From Pagrus major (lineage: Eukaryota > Chordata > Actinopteri > Spariformes > Sparidae), in contig NC_133230.1 of the NCBI RefSeq assembly GCF_040436345.1, forward strand, positions 22,082,197 through 22,146,196: a stretch of DNA of 64,000 bases, read 5' to 3'. The first letter of the stretch is position 1. Each line of letters starts with the position of its first letter. A program made the position numbers and the translations under genes. The notes beneath the pieces are model-generated. The model was not told where the DNA came from. It searched no databases and saw nothing but the letters and a program-made list of their open reading frames with translations. Positions 1 to 19,018 of this stretch are shown here, one piece after another.

Positions 1-215
1 TCAGTAAAAGCACTGATACCAAACTGTATACAAAACATGTAAATTAAAAAAAAAGTCCTGCATTGAAAATGCTATTTAAGTAAAAGTATGTAAAGAATTA
101 AAAATAAAAATAGCCTACTCATTGCAGAAAAATATCCTTTATTACAACATTTACAACTACAATACACTACTACTACTACTACTACTCTAATATCATTAGA
201 TTATTTGTACTTTTG
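1..215. other. AT-rich intronic sequence with a short ACT repeat
   Basis: Lies in the grhl1 intron left of exon 8. It is A/T-rich and holds an ACT trinucleotide run at 165-187. No exon or RNA gene seen. Confidence 0.5.
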
Positions 216-467
216 CCAAGTTGGTTATGTTTTCACCAGTGTCTGTTTGTTTGTTGGTTTGTCAGCAGGATTACACAAAAAACACTGAATGGATTTCCAT
301 GAATCGTGGATGGAGGATGGCCCAGAATAAGCCCCATTAACTTCTGTTTCGGATCCAGATAAAGGGACGGATCCGGGAATGTTTTTCTCGCTTTCGTTAA
401 CTTTACATTTTTCAACATTTTCATTCATTCTCAGGGAATAATGCATGGATCTTGAGGAAACTTGTGG
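216..467 (+). repeat. Interspersed repeat family A, copy 1
   Basis: Starts gccaagttggttatgtttt and includes tttgtcagcaggattacac, ggatttccatgaa, tggatggaggatgg and aagggacggatcc in order. The same ordered blocks recur at 8281-8627 (minus) and 15119-15460 (plus). Translated frames of all three look alike (for example GSVPLS), which explains weak ORFs here. Family name not assigned. Confidence 0.8.
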
Positions 468-494
468 AAATGTACTCAGTTACATTCCACCACT
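468..494 (-). repeat. Terminal fragment of a CAGTGGTGGAA transposon-like element
   Basis: Reads on the minus strand CAGTGGTGGAATGTAACTGA, like the left terminus of the element at 44736-45934. It lies 20 bases from the donor of grhl1 exon 8. Confidence 0.55.
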
Positions 495-513
495 GGTATT
501 TAAGACTTCTTAC

Positions 514-6790
<6,277 letters not shown>

Positions 6791-7110
6791 CTCGGTCGGT
6801 CGAACTGGACTTTCTAGTTGGTACTGAAAATCCGATCCGTCTTCTTCTGGAAAACTGCGCCGCTAACGCTGGATGAGGGCCGCGGCAACAAACAAGGTGT
6901 CCCCTACTGAGCGAACGGGTTTTGTCGGCTTTTCTCGCTTTTTTGGGGCAATGCAGAGAAATTGAGGCCGGTTTTACCTGTGACAGGACCGCGGATTGGA
7001 TTACAGGTGGACGGAGGGCGGGGCCACGCTGTCAATTACTCTCTGGGAGGTGGTGATTGGCTCGCCCGGCGACCTACCTGGAGCTGCGGAGGGAGTCAGG
7101 GTGAGCCAGT
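6791..7110 (-). promoter_or_regulatory. grhl1: grhl1 promoter and 5' UTR region
   Basis: A GC-richer stretch upstream of the grhl1 ATG. It holds a GC box (gggcggggcc, about 7018-7027), two inverted CCAAT boxes (gattgg, near 6994 and 7055) and three CAGGTG/TACCTG E-box sequences (6975, 7004, 7075). There is no TATA box at a useful spacing. The exact transcription start cannot be read from sequence. Confidence 0.6.
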
Positions 7111-8280
7111 GGAAGAGCAGGGTTTAACAGCTGTGATTTTATCATGTTGGGTCTGTTATTGGGGGGGAATGCGCATGCAAATACTTGTGAATAATAATCA
7201 ATTATTGAAACAAACAACGAAAAGGTGATGAAATGGTTAAAGATACAGAGGAAAAGTTAAGGATGCACCAGCATTACAAATAAATCACAACTGATCCATT
7301 GTAGACACTGGAGAGGTTGGGTGCTAATTTAAGAACAGGAGGAGCAAGTTAGTTCTTATTTTGCAGCATTATACGTTGGCAGTGAATGTATTTTAGTATG
7401 TGTTAAACAAGACTACTTCATGTGCAGTAATTTGTATGTATGGAGAGGATTTTTCCTCCAGAGACAAATAAGAAAAGATCTTTTGAATAAAAACCTGTGG
7501 TACTCATGGTGATCCAGTGTTTCCTCATGTCAAACATTAGATCTTGCAATCATTTTTAAGTAGGCGTGATACCAAAAACTCTGTTTATGAAGGCATTGAT
7601 AAAGACAGCTGCTTATAAAGCATAGCTTCTGTCTTAAGAAAATAATCAGATGCCCATTAGATCACTGAAACAGGTTTGACTTGCTGCAATCATTCCTCCC
7701 AGTCATACTGGCTAAATCCCTTTCTAACATGATGCCGATGTAAAAAATCAGGGATTAAAGGTTCTTCTGCAGCAAGATATTATAATTAAGTTTATCTAAA
7801 GCTTAAATGAGGCTCCAGTAGTTAGACAAAACAAGGGGGTATCTTCCATAGTTTCATAAGTACATAACAGATTTATGTCATGGCTGAAACTCAGTCCACT
7901 TTAAAAGGTCAGTATCAGCACCAGTAACAAAATGTGAAACGTTCTGAGCAAGGCCATAAATCTAATTTTATCTGTATTAGAGATGTATAGTGTTTTTGGT
8001 GGTCAATGGTAATTTTATAGGGAGCTTATTACAAATAAATGCCAGGAAATGAAAAATCTGAACATCTGCAATTCCAGGACAGCTGGGCAAACTACATCTA
8101 ACTACAACTACAAGATCCTGTGATATGGATGAAAGCACAACAGAGAGAGTTTTCCACTAAATGGAGAAAACAAGTTTACTTCAGTTCTTTTTCGCGTGAG
8201 ATTCATCTTAAGTTTATCTTTAAAAGGCCTCGGATCTGAGAGCATTTTCTCAGCCTGAAAATGAGGGAAAATCTATTCAA

Positions 8281-8627
8281 ACTGGAAATGGTACTCAATA
8301 GTGTGCATACCTCCGCCCAACAGAAGCCTTTTGTACTCACTCATAGATACCAGCCAAATAAATACACCTTTCTATCATCAAGTTTTATCATCAAGAGCCA
8401 TGCATTATTCCAAAAACGCTCGCAAGTGAGAAAAAAAAATCCTGGATCTGTCCCATTATCCAGATATGCACCAAAAGTTAATGGGCTCTATTCTGGACTG
8501 ACACCCATCCTCCATCCAAATTTCATGGAAATATGCTCAGCTGTTTTTGTGTAGTCCTGCCGGCAATCCAACCAACCAGCAAACAAACGGACATGGGGGA
8601 AACATAACCTCCTTGGTGGACATAAGA
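8281..8627 (-). repeat. Interspersed repeat family A, copy 2 (most complete)
   Basis: On the minus strand it opens ccaccaaggaggttatg and shares gcaggactacacaaaaac, ggatggaggatggg, ttaacttttggtgca and gggacagatccaggat with copies 1 and 3. It continues into ctatgagtgagtac and ggcggaggtatgcac at its 3' end. Confidence 0.85.
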
Positions 8628-9382
8628 GTAGATAGACTGAGCTAAGGTGAGTATTTCTTTCCTCTATTACACCCCTTGAAGGCACCAACACACTCAAATG
8701 TAAAACTCATGCAAACACAATGTGATGTTTTGTACGTTTTCCTTCATATGGGTCAGTAAACGGCTCTCATGCTGCGAGAGGAAATATCCTCACCTGTGTC
8801 ACTGTTACCAGATGATGACACAGAGCGCTGTTTACATTCTCCTCGAGGAGAGATTACCAAAAGTCTGCACAACTGCAGGATAGAATCAGGCAAATTTAGT
8901 CCTGAAATCTCCAGAAACGTCAGAAGTGTGCAAATAAAGTGACTGAATTAACGTGCAACCAAATCGTTGGGGCCCTCTTAACAGTTAAAAATGTATTAAG
9001 CAGCATGAAACAGGAGCAAAGTGCTGTCAACAGGGTTACATTAAATAGGCAGTTTCTCTATGGAAGTCTGGTATGGAGAGTTAAAACAATTAGTAACCAA
9101 CTTTAAAGGAGCCATCGATCATATATTTTGAGTGACACGTTGTATTTGCATTCCCTCTATTCTTTAGAATCCTCGACAACTAGCAGTAAGCTGATTGTGA
9201 TCAAAAATAACATAAATGTACAATGAAGGCTTAAAACCTAAAAACGCGGGATGAAAAGAAACACCTGAGTGAATACAAACAGCTTTGTTGGAGATAGAGG
9301 GGCTTTAAAGATGCTATCAGCAATATTCAAAGTTTCTCCCTTCACACAGACAGAAACTAACAGTAGTCCCCCCTCCCCCCTC

Positions 9383-9421
9383 ACTCTCTCTCTCTCTCTC
9401 TCTCTCTGTCACACACACACC

Positions 9422-9459
<38 letters not shown>
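9383..9459 (+). repeat. (TC)n followed by (CA)n microsatellite
   Basis: TC repeat 9383-9408, then nearly pure CA repeat 9410-9459. Confidence 0.98.
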
Positions 9460-9460
<1 letters not shown>

Positions 9461-9594
9461 GACACAACCTCCTAATCCTGGATCCTGGTTAACTGTTTAT
9501 TTATCCCAGAGGAAGGACACCTGCTTCTCCTGGAGCTTGTTTGTGTTTGCACTGAGGACATGGGATAATACAGTGAGGGAGGGATACAAAGATG

Positions 9595-9630
9595 CGTGTG
9601 TGTGTGTGTTAGTGTGTGTTAGTGTGTGTG
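9595..9630 (+). repeat. Imperfect (GT)n microsatellite
   Basis: GT repeat with periodic TTA interruptions. Confidence 0.9.
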
Positions 9631-11542
9631 AGGGGAGGCTGGGAATATGTGTCCGTGCTGATGATGGTGGGTCTGACTCGATGCTGACTCAACAAAGAGA
9701 AGAGAGGCCAGATCATGGGGGAAAACAGACAAAATGTAAAAGGAGTACGGATCAAAGCTTGGGATCAAACCTGAGATATGACCCGCCAAGCGTCTCTAGA
9801 GAAGATATAGTATTTGGACAGATAACGAGTAAAAGCACTTATAGAACAATGTAGATTGCATTCCAACAACAATCAGTTGTTTAGATGTACATTACAGTCT
9901 TGATAAGTTTGAACTGGCTTTCACTGTCTCAGAGTCTCAAATGATATAATGATGCACACTGATACAGGAGAGTGTTGTGTTTCATTGCTGCTTGATCTCT
10001 GCAGCTTTTCATACTGTCGATAACAGTATCTTGAGAAGTGGGTCAGTATATCAGGGTCAAGCCTGGAGTGGTTTCTACCTCTTTAAAGACGTCCTCATCT
10101 GCATCTCCGTCTCTCTATTTAGTGGGTGATCAGTGTTGATTAGTTTCTCTTCACTCCGAGTAATTTTACTCACAATAAGCATATTCTGTTTCAACCTGAG
10201 ATTGGGGTGATTATTCATGTTTTTACTTCATTCCAGACTATTGTACTTCCCTCTTCACCTTTCTTATGTGAGGATAACATCCAGGGACCACAATACCGCT
10301 GCAAGGTTCACTTCAAGACTCTTGTGGTTACTGAGCTCCATATGGTCAAGATCTGTGCACGTCGTAAAGCAAGTTTAGACATGCCTTTGCTTAGTTTTAC
10401 TCATCTATTTTGATCATTATTGTATTCATTACTTTATGTTGTGTCTGCATTTCATGTCTCTGTCTTGTTTTAAATTGTGAAAACATCTTGATATCTTTTG
10501 TTTCAAAGTAAAAGAGGAATTCATTCAGTAAGTTTTTTGTTGCTGCTGTGACTAAGCTCTCCTCTCCAACAGAAGTGAACCCACACCCAGGACATGCAGG
10601 CTTGCTGTAGTTACTGGCGTTCAATCGCCCGAGGCAAAGAGATGATCTCATGACTGTTTGAAAGAGAGAAGAAAAAAAAGACATAAACATGCAACGAGAA
10701 CTGAAAAGCACCGCAATAAAGCACAGACAAGTGGACATCTATAACGTCTACTTTCTTATATGCACACATCCAACAGTTTCCAACGGCTCAAACCCTCCAG
10801 GACGCTTTCTGTCATCTCTGTCTATTTACTTAGTGGGATACAAACAATCCCTCCCGTGTCTTCTCCTCCATCCCTCTTTTCCACCTCCTCATCCTAGAAG
10901 ACAGTTGGTTTTTAACACCATCCCGCCTCACTCCAGGCATCAAACCGGGATGGAAATCAGATGCAAATCCGTCCCCACTTTTCCAGCGTGTGAACACTTG
11001 TCTGAGCCGAGAGCGCCTGTAACTGTACTGAGGTCTGTTTGAGCGACACTGGACTGCTGTCAGCTCAGCTCTGGAGTTTGGTGAAGCTGGCTGTTATTAG
11101 GTAAACAGGGGAATGGGCCTGCATGAACAATGAGACAGTGTTTGGAGATCATTATCATGTCGTTTTCTCCATGAATGTTAACAGACATCGATGAGGTGTG
11201 AAATAATGTGAGCTACATTGACTCAACTTTACCTGCATGACAGATGAGTCTGATCCACAAATATTATTTTGTTGACATTGTGGGACTGTCGTTGCTATCA
11301 TCTAACTGATTACTTGTGGCTTGTGTTCTCACTCAATGAATTCTCGATTTAAGGGTTTTAGAAGGAAGATATCTCAGTGTTTTCGGGTGTGAATCCAAGC
11401 AGCTTGGCTGTCATGTTTTTCAGTGTTTTGCTGAGGCCGGGGTTAGATGGTATCACACTGATGACAGTAAAAACAGTCACAGACACTGAGGGCACGGCAG
11501 ACCCGCATGCTGCTCCGCAACTCCCAAACCACTCAATGCATG

Positions 11543-11545
<3 letters not shown>

Positions 11546-11620
<75 letters not shown>

Positions 11621-11633
11621 CAAACACACACAC
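11546..11633 (+). repeat. (CA)n microsatellite
   Basis: About 40 CA units with two CAA interruptions near 11605 and 11623. It generates spurious His/Thr and Val/Cys ORFs. Confidence 0.98.
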
Positions 11634-11950
11634 TGAGAAGGAAACAGGTCAGTACTTTTTCCAGGTGTTATGGGATTCTGGGATTCTTGATGGAGTGTTT
11701 GTGTGTGCGCGTGTTTTGCTTCACAACACTGCGGATGTTTTAGCCCTGAGCTGTGGATATAACTGACCATTCAGTCTTATTAAAGGGACCGTTATTTAGA
11801 TGATGCAAAGAACTGAAAAACGATAAGCCAATTAATCAGTCATCTGATTGATGGAATATTATTCAGTAAATATTTTGATCGATGGTTAAAGTAATTTGTC
11901 AAGCAAAAACACAAAAATCTCCTTATTTTAGCTTCTACCTTTGTGAGGAC

Positions 11951-12013
11951 TTTTCTTTTCTTTTCTTTTCTTTTCTTTTCTTTTCTTTTCTTTTCTTTTC
12001 TTTTCTTTTCTTT
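11951..12013 (+). repeat. (TTTTC)n pentanucleotide array
   Basis: About 12.6 perfect units; a Lys/Arg-rich ORF on the other strand is an artefact of it. Confidence 0.98.
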
Positions 12014-12144
12014 GAGGTGTGGCCGGTTGGTTGAGTCGCAAATGCCCGTCAACATTTTACGCTGTGACCCATGAGTACTATCTCAGTACCAGTATCTCAA
12101 CTGCATACTTGTAAAGTCACATGACTGCATGAAAACATATGTAG

Positions 12145-12270
12145 GCCAGGGGCGTAAAGTCTTAGGGGGCCACCCCCCTAACTTTAGCCTCCTTGCTCTT
12201 CAACCTCGGCCTTCATTTTGATCTCTACTACAGACCTTTGAATTTTTGGGACTGTCCTGTACTGAAAATC
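12145..12270 (+). repeat. Interspersed repeat family B, fragment 1
   Basis: Contains ggccttcattttgatctcta and the gggggccacc block that also occur at 34660-34930. Boundaries approximate. Confidence 0.5.
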
Positions 12271-15118
12271 ACTTTCTTCAGATCTAGATCATGTTTCCCG
12301 TTTCAACTAGTCTTTTTTAAAATCGTAGTTAAAAGAAAAACACCGAAATCTGTGCTGAACAACTGAAAAAGTGCAGGTACAGCTTAAGTACCACAATATT
12401 AGATTAATGAATAAACAAATAAGCCAACCATCTACTACTTCTACAGCGATGCACACCCCGACATTTATTTAAACTTTCGTCACACAAGAAAAGATTTCCA
12501 CCTTATCTTACAGTGCATAATTAATGTAAATGCTAAATGCTGCCTGATTTCTTCATAAACTTTGGGTTTTCCTCCAAGTACTGTATAGTATTATAGGTCT
12601 TATTCCCATTCAGGGTAATAAGCCTCTATTCTTTTTGCTCTCAAATTAAGATCCAGAAGGAGTAAGTGATATACGCTTCATGGTGTTATTTGCAGTCATT
12701 TCTGTTGGCCAGGCTTTACTGTATGTGGGGTCTGATCTCATTTTCACGCCTCAAACATTTTGAGAGGAGACAGACAACGGACGCCTCTCCTGCCGTGAAC
12801 TGTAAGCAAAATTAATGTTTACATCTGACAGCTTCATTTACTTAACGAGTCATTCAGAGGTGAGATGACGATCTGTGAGCCGTTAGCGTGGGATTCAACC
12901 ACCTGATAGATAAAAACACTAACAGTAACCTGAGCACTGTATTGTGGAGCAGCTCTGCAGGCCCAGACACTTCCAGGGATGTTTGCATGTGGCGTGTGCC
13001 CAGATTAGACTCAAAACATGCTCGATTACACTGAAGTAATCTTTTATCTTCCCAATTTACCTTCCTCACATCTCTGTTTTGATGTATGTTTAATAATCCC
13101 ATAAAAAGTGACACCTTAGTAGCTTTTCATGTATCTACAGTCAGCTACAAGTGTGAGGTTTTCATAATGAGCAGCCTTGCTGGAGTGTCTGTTTGGGGAA
13201 TGCAGGTGAACAGAACGCACAGCATTCCTGCATGATCACGGACGCTTCAACGCGTTATTTTAAGACTCACATCCATGGGAAATTAAGTCAGCTTCATTTG
13301 AAGTACGCACAGAGAGACGTATTTATAAGTAACCATGAGCTATGATAACAGAAATCCTCAGACAATTTTAAAAAAACAGCTCATTATTATCAGTTTGGAT
13401 CATGCTCGCCTATTTCAGATACTATCAGGTGCAGATCAATTCTGCTATTGTTAGACTCAGCACTCATTTGAGTGTTTTAGAGGTGAGTAAGTGTGTGTGA
13501 GTGCTGTAAGATCCTGATCAGATGAGATGTCATCAGTTAAAGGTGGTGGTTTGTCAGGATCTGCTTGATTTGCTGGTTGTTTCAAACCTTAATATCAATT
13601 TAGTATGGACCCCCTGAGTTGATAAAACATCCAAGATTTTGTATAGTCAAACAAAATCCCCATACAACAAACTTTTCTTCGGTTGATACTCGTCGCGCAT
13701 GCACCTTCAAGAACACATAGACAACAATGTGTGCATTATTCACGTCACGCGGAAACTCAGTAGAGGTGGAGGTTCATGGTTGGGATCAGTGAGATGACTT
13801 GTGACTGAAGGCAGTTATTGTTGAGGAAGGCGTGGGAGTCTGCGAGACAAACGAGCTCTGCCACTTGTCACCTGCATCCTCCCAGTCCAGTTTTGTTCCT
13901 GTCGTGATTGATTCTGCCTCACCCGCATTAGCAGCAATCACAGCCTCCTCACTTACTACAAAGAACTTTCGGCTGGTTATAAAACTGTCTTAGCTGAATA
14001 ATGAAGCCTCTGTATGACCTACAATGTGCTGAGGATGAATTAAGTTGTCTCACAGCTTGAGGATAGAAGCTGCTCTGTAGTCTGTGTTTCACCACCGTCA
14101 TCTTTTGTCCACAGGTGCTGCTAGAATCAACAAAAAAATGAAGGTTCCTTGTCGTAGCTTTAAGTGAAAATAGCAATACGATGATGTAAATGTGCATATT
14201 TAATGATTACAAGGAAAACTACACAATAACAGTTTTACAAGCTCCACTGCAAATATGCAAATGTCCAGGAAATGCAAAGAATTTACAGAAATGCTCATTA
14301 CAGGTTATTAAAAGATGAACCTGCAATGTCACAAGCAGCTGTTGACTTTTAAAGAATTTAAAATTTAAAATATTTCGGTAAAGTAGGACTTCCTTTCAAC
14401 CATCACAGTAATACTGCAAAGTTGTTTCATCCTAGAGAGAAGATTTTTGCAGCCATCAGAAGGCAAAGGCGAGACAGAAAAGGCTGGATATTTATACTTT
14501 GTACTGTGGGACTTGTCACTTCCATCGACTCAGAGACAAACCACTCAGCAGAGAGGAATCCTTCCTCAACAGATTTGCTGTCAAACCTGAAATGTGTCTT
14601 CAACAGGAAGCAGGAAACAAAAGCAGAATCTCACATGTTTCTGAAAAATGGCCTCAGTTCTGGAACAACAGGTTGTCACTCAAAGTCATTTTGAGTGTAC
14701 AGTGTGAATTATCCTAGGATAAGTTCTGTTTTATGTTCGTCTTACTTTCACATCTGTCAAAATGGCACAATGAAGCAGCTCCCTGTGTAAGGCCTGATGT
14801 ATAAACACCACACACCATCAGCAGCGTCTAAGTTCACTGAGAGGACTTTGTACACACATGATGTCATGATGTAGTCCCTTTCCTGCCTGTTGGTAGAGCG
14901 GCACTGCTCAAAGTGTCATCAGGTCATCAGGACTTCTTTCTGTTTCAACTTGCTTCCTTTTTTATTAGGTACTCGCGCAGTTTTTGTTAATGACCGATAA
15001 TAAGTTGCTGAGTTTGGGGGCATAAACATTTTTTGGCTTCTGAGCCATTGTCCGAAATAAATCCTACAGAAGATACCGAAATAAAACCAAAAACTGCATT
15101 TTCAATGCAATTAGTCAA

Positions 15119-15460
15119 TAAGCTTGGTTGGTTGGTTGGTTGGTTGGTTGGTTTGTCAGCAGGATTACACAAAAACCACTCAGCGGATTTCCATGAAACT
15201 TGGATGGAGGATGGGTCTCAGCCCAGAAAGGACCCCTATTAACTTTTGGTGCAGATCTGGACAAAGGGACAGATCCAGGATTTTTTTTCCTCATTCACTT
15301 TAACACTGTGAGATAGGGTGTTTTTCGACATTTTCATTCATTTCTCAGGGAAAAGTACATGGATCTAAATTTAAAAAATCAGGGTTATTTAAGTGGCTGG
15401 TGTCTATGAGTGAGTACGATTTTATGCAGATAAAGGGTATGCACTTCTATGCACTATGCA
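15119..15460 (+). repeat. Interspersed repeat family A, copy 3, with (TTGG)n
   Basis: A TTGG run at 15124-15152 leads into gtttgtcagcaggattacac and the remaining family A blocks, ending near ggtatgcact. It is the closest match in the window to copy 1. Confidence 0.85.
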
Positions 15461-15788
15461 TCTTGTTTTGGTCAGCTGTTTTGGGTGATGAGGATATAAG
15501 TGTTGTCAGTTTGGCTGTTAAATTGAACAGTCAAAAGTATTTTATTCTGTGATTATTAAAGGTTTAGTCTCCCTATAGATAAGCATCTTTAGGCAACTTC
15601 TCCCTTTTCTCACGGGGGAGAAGAATAAACTGTTTGACATCAGCAAGGAGAGATTTTTTACATAAAAGGTCAAAATCAAACCATTTTCATGAGTGTTCAC
15701 AGTAATCAAAAGATGTGACAATGAGAAGTGAGCAGGGAAGAGCAAGTGACACAGGAGAAGTTTCACTCAGGGATTATCGATATGATTT

Positions 15789-15791
<3 letters not shown>

Positions 15792-15834
<43 letters not shown>
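15792..15834 (+). repeat. (CA)n microsatellite
   Basis: About 20 CA units. Confidence 0.98.
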
Positions 15835-16119
15835 TAGTCTCAGATTTGTGGCAACACAGTCAGCAGGATCTCAGAGGGCATGCATGAACCTGCAGGAGTT
15901 TCTGTTGTCTTCAAGCCAAGCGTTGCTGCCTGGCGATTACTGTGAAGGAACAGAAGTCGTGCTGAAAACCGTTTGTCCCCTCCGCCTTTTTAACCTGTAA
16001 CACGCTGAAAAGCACTGACGAATGGTGCAACACTGAGCAGACCTTGCCTCATCATGCACAGTTTAAATCAGGAAATCCTTGAGATACTCCGGAAAAGACA
16101 AGTGACAAGAAAACAGTTT

Positions 16120-16520
16120 TGTAATATTACTCGAAAGTCACCAATATGAATAACACTTGAGTAATGAAATGTGCTTAAATATCAAAAGCAAGTACATGCA
16201 CATGCAGTGCACTCTCTGTCCCATAGGATCTGATATTCAACATTTTTCTGACGACTGGAATCAGTTTTTTTTTTTATCCTATTGCTGATAAAATAAATTA
16301 ATTTAGAAATGTGTTACTTTGACTCTGATGCAGCGTGCAGTCTTTCATCATTCATCAAATAAATGTAGTGGAGTAAGAAATACAATATTTGCTTCCAAAA
16401 TATAGTAGAGTGGAAGTACAAAGTAGCAGAATATGGAAATACTCAAGTAAAGTAACTCAAAATTGTCCTTAAGAACAGTGTTTGAGCAAAAGTACTTTTT
16501 TGCAATGCATCACTGGAAGA
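16120..16520 (-). repeat. CAGTGGTGGAA-family transposon-like element, copy on minus strand
   Basis: The minus strand reads acttgagtatttccat, ctgctac and ttactccactacattta, the same order as at 17225 and 45180. Termini are degraded; boundaries approximate. Confidence 0.6.
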
Positions 16521-16815
16521 CAAAAACAAATAGATAAATAAATTGACGTCAGGCCCAGACAGAGAGCAGGAGAAAACAGAGGAGTTTCAGTTGAACCAGG
16601 GCCAAACCTCTGAGCCTGAGGGGGTTGAGACACTGGGAAGATTGTGATGATACTCCTTTACATTTATAAAAATATATATATATTAAGCCGATTAGTGGTG
16701 GAATACAACAATGGAAGAGCTCCTCATCAGCACAGTCATGCTGAATCACAAGGAAATAAAATGTAATCCGACAAGATCCAGGACATTGAGCTCATGTGCT
16801 CTGTGTTTTTCCGGG

Positions 16816-16840
16816 TTTTTTTTTTTTTTTTTTTTTTTTT
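16816..16840 (+). repeat. Poly-T tract
   Basis: 25-base T run, possibly the tail of a retroposed copy, but no element body was recognised next to it. Confidence 0.9.
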
Positions 16841-17224
16841 AAATAAGCATGAGGGAGTTCATAAACACTTTACAGTATTTTTCACCCAGTACATTTAAAA
16901 TTGCCTCATTTTACAACAAATAAATGAATTTCAGTGTTGCTCCAAAAAACTTGTAGTCTCTGTCAACATTAAGGGATGCTTGTTAAAACATTAAGAGCTT
17001 CTTGTTGGGAAATAAAACATCATACTTCCTAATGAGGTTTCAACGAAAGAAATACAGCATGTAATATATAGGTAATAGAAGGAAAATGACACAGAAAAGA
17101 TACAGTTGGTCTTTTAGCTGGATTAAGTTTGCAAACTGCAAAAATTCCCCTTTCAATCAATCTTGCAGAAAATACAATTAAACAGAGAACATATTAAAAT
17201 CCACTCAGTAAAAACAGTGATGAA

Positions 17225-17715
17225 ACATACTGTAACTAATTACATTCACTCAAGTAGTGTATTTAAGTACAATGTTGTGGTACTTTTACTGAAGTATTTC
17301 CATTTGTAGCTACTTAATACTTCTACTCTGCTACATTTTGGGGGCAATTTTTCACTTTTCACTCCACTGCATTCATTTAAAAAAAAAAAAAGGGGGATTA
17401 CAAGTTGCTTTGCATATTACATGCTGCATCAGAGCCATGGTAGCACATGTTTAAATTAATCTATTTGATCAACAATCAGATAAAAACACACTGATTCTGA
17501 TTATCTGATAATCGTCCAAGCCGATAATTGGTCGACCTACATAATACAGTTTCACCTGCTCTTATGATGCTTCAGTACATTTAATATCAGATGCTAGACT
17601 TTTACTTAAGTACTATTTGGATGGGTGACTTTCATGTTTACCAAGGAATATTTAAGCATGATATCTTTACTTTTACTGAAGTATAACTTTTGGGTACTTT
17701 TTAAAACACTGAGCA
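17225..17715 (+). repeat. CAGTGGTGGAA-family transposon-like element, plus strand
   Basis: Shows cactcaagtagtgtattta, gaagtatttccatttgtagc and cactccactgcattcattt. A gccgataattggtcgacct block near 17520 resembles a terminus of the hAT-like family at 44762-45177, which suggests a decayed nested copy here too. Confidence 0.6.
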
Positions 17716-18978
17716 AAAAAGACGTTGATGTTTCGGAGTGGGGAGCTGGAGTACTGACTTATGACTCAGTGGAAGTCTTACTGATATCCATCTCCAACCA
17801 GTTTTCATTATTTTTGCAATCCTTACAATCTATAATCTCATATAGTTGAAAAGTAGTTTGATTGCATCAGTTCAATTGCTCTAATCTCAATCGGCTCTCA
17901 CCTCTCTCAGCATCACGTGTTGACCTTTAATGTGTGAGCAGAGCTCTGGGTCAGAGGGAGTGTGAAACTGCCGCTAAAACAACTTCTTTACATATACTTC
18001 TTTTGTTAACTGATCCTCAGACCAGTCGAACGAGCAGCACCTCTGCCCTCGGTCCATCCCAGGGTGGAGCAGAGAAATCACTGCGGGTTACAATTTGGGT
18101 TAGGCAGCAAACCGTCACCTTTGTTCTGTGTTAATGTGGGGTTTCACTCTCTGTGCCACGAGCATGTTTGCACACACAAGCACAGAGACGCCACTGCAAG
18201 TTCTCACAGAGTGTCTTGATGGATGCCATTGTGTTTGGAACTGTTCGGTGACCTTTTCTTTGTTTTTATTTTGTGCGTTTTTGACCGTTTCTATTCAGGG
18301 TTTTTTTGGTACGTGTTTTATGTGTATTGTAATTTAACATTGTTTTTTTCATTTGCACTGTATTGTTTGGTCTGTGCGATACTACACTATGTTAATATGT
18401 TTTTTTGTGGTTAAAATACCACTTTCAACCACAATCAAGAGACCTTGATTACCTTATGATTACCTGAGTAGCCTAGAGGATGTACAGTAGGGCTACTGGG
18501 GTTTAAAAGGTTAGAGGGTGCGTTATTGTGTAGTGTTTCCTCATTTGACATAACAAGATTGAATGACTTGTAACATATCAGTTAAATACATAAAGTCTCA
18601 TTCCCAATTCATCATTAAAGGATCAGAGTACTCCCTCCGCCACTGCGGGAGACACAGAAGAGAATACTTAGGTCATTGTTTTTCATGATGAATAACTCTA
18701 AGCTGACAGACACTGACTCAGTGTCACCTGATTTTCAGTGTGGTCACTCCTTCTCTACACTCACAGGAAGCAGCACCATGTCTGTGGGTGCAGCAGTGCA
18801 CACTAAAGGCCAGGAGATGGCAGCGTGTGACAACGTTTATGTGAAACCTGACAAAGAGTGATCAAACCTACTCCTCCCGCTCTGTTTTCAAAGAAACAGG
18901 TTGTGTAACGTTGATCTTTTTCAAACATTTGTTCCAGCACGCCTTCTGTTCTGTTCTGCCTTCAGGGGAGAAACTGAC

Positions 18979-18981
<3 letters not shown>

Positions 18982-19014
<33 letters not shown>
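18982..19014 (+). repeat. (CA)n microsatellite
   Basis: About 16 CA units. Confidence 0.97.

Positions 19015-19018
<4 letters not shown>

Larger units (their letters stand above)
7111..15118. other. Intergenic, upstream of grhl1: no gene seen
   Basis: Mostly AT-rich unique-looking sequence. It holds repeat A copy 2 (8281-8627), TC/CA microsatellites (9383-9459), a GT-rich stretch (9595-9630), CA (11546-11633), TTTTC (11951-12013) and part of a repeat near 12145-12270. The ORFs are short and mostly follow the microsatellites. No splice-flanked conserved peptide was recognised. Confidence 0.6.

Noticed and set aside
11358..11770. Overlapping ORFs through the CA microsatellite
   Set aside because: Dinucleotide repeats stay open in several frames; the peptides are His/Thr or Val/Cys runs.
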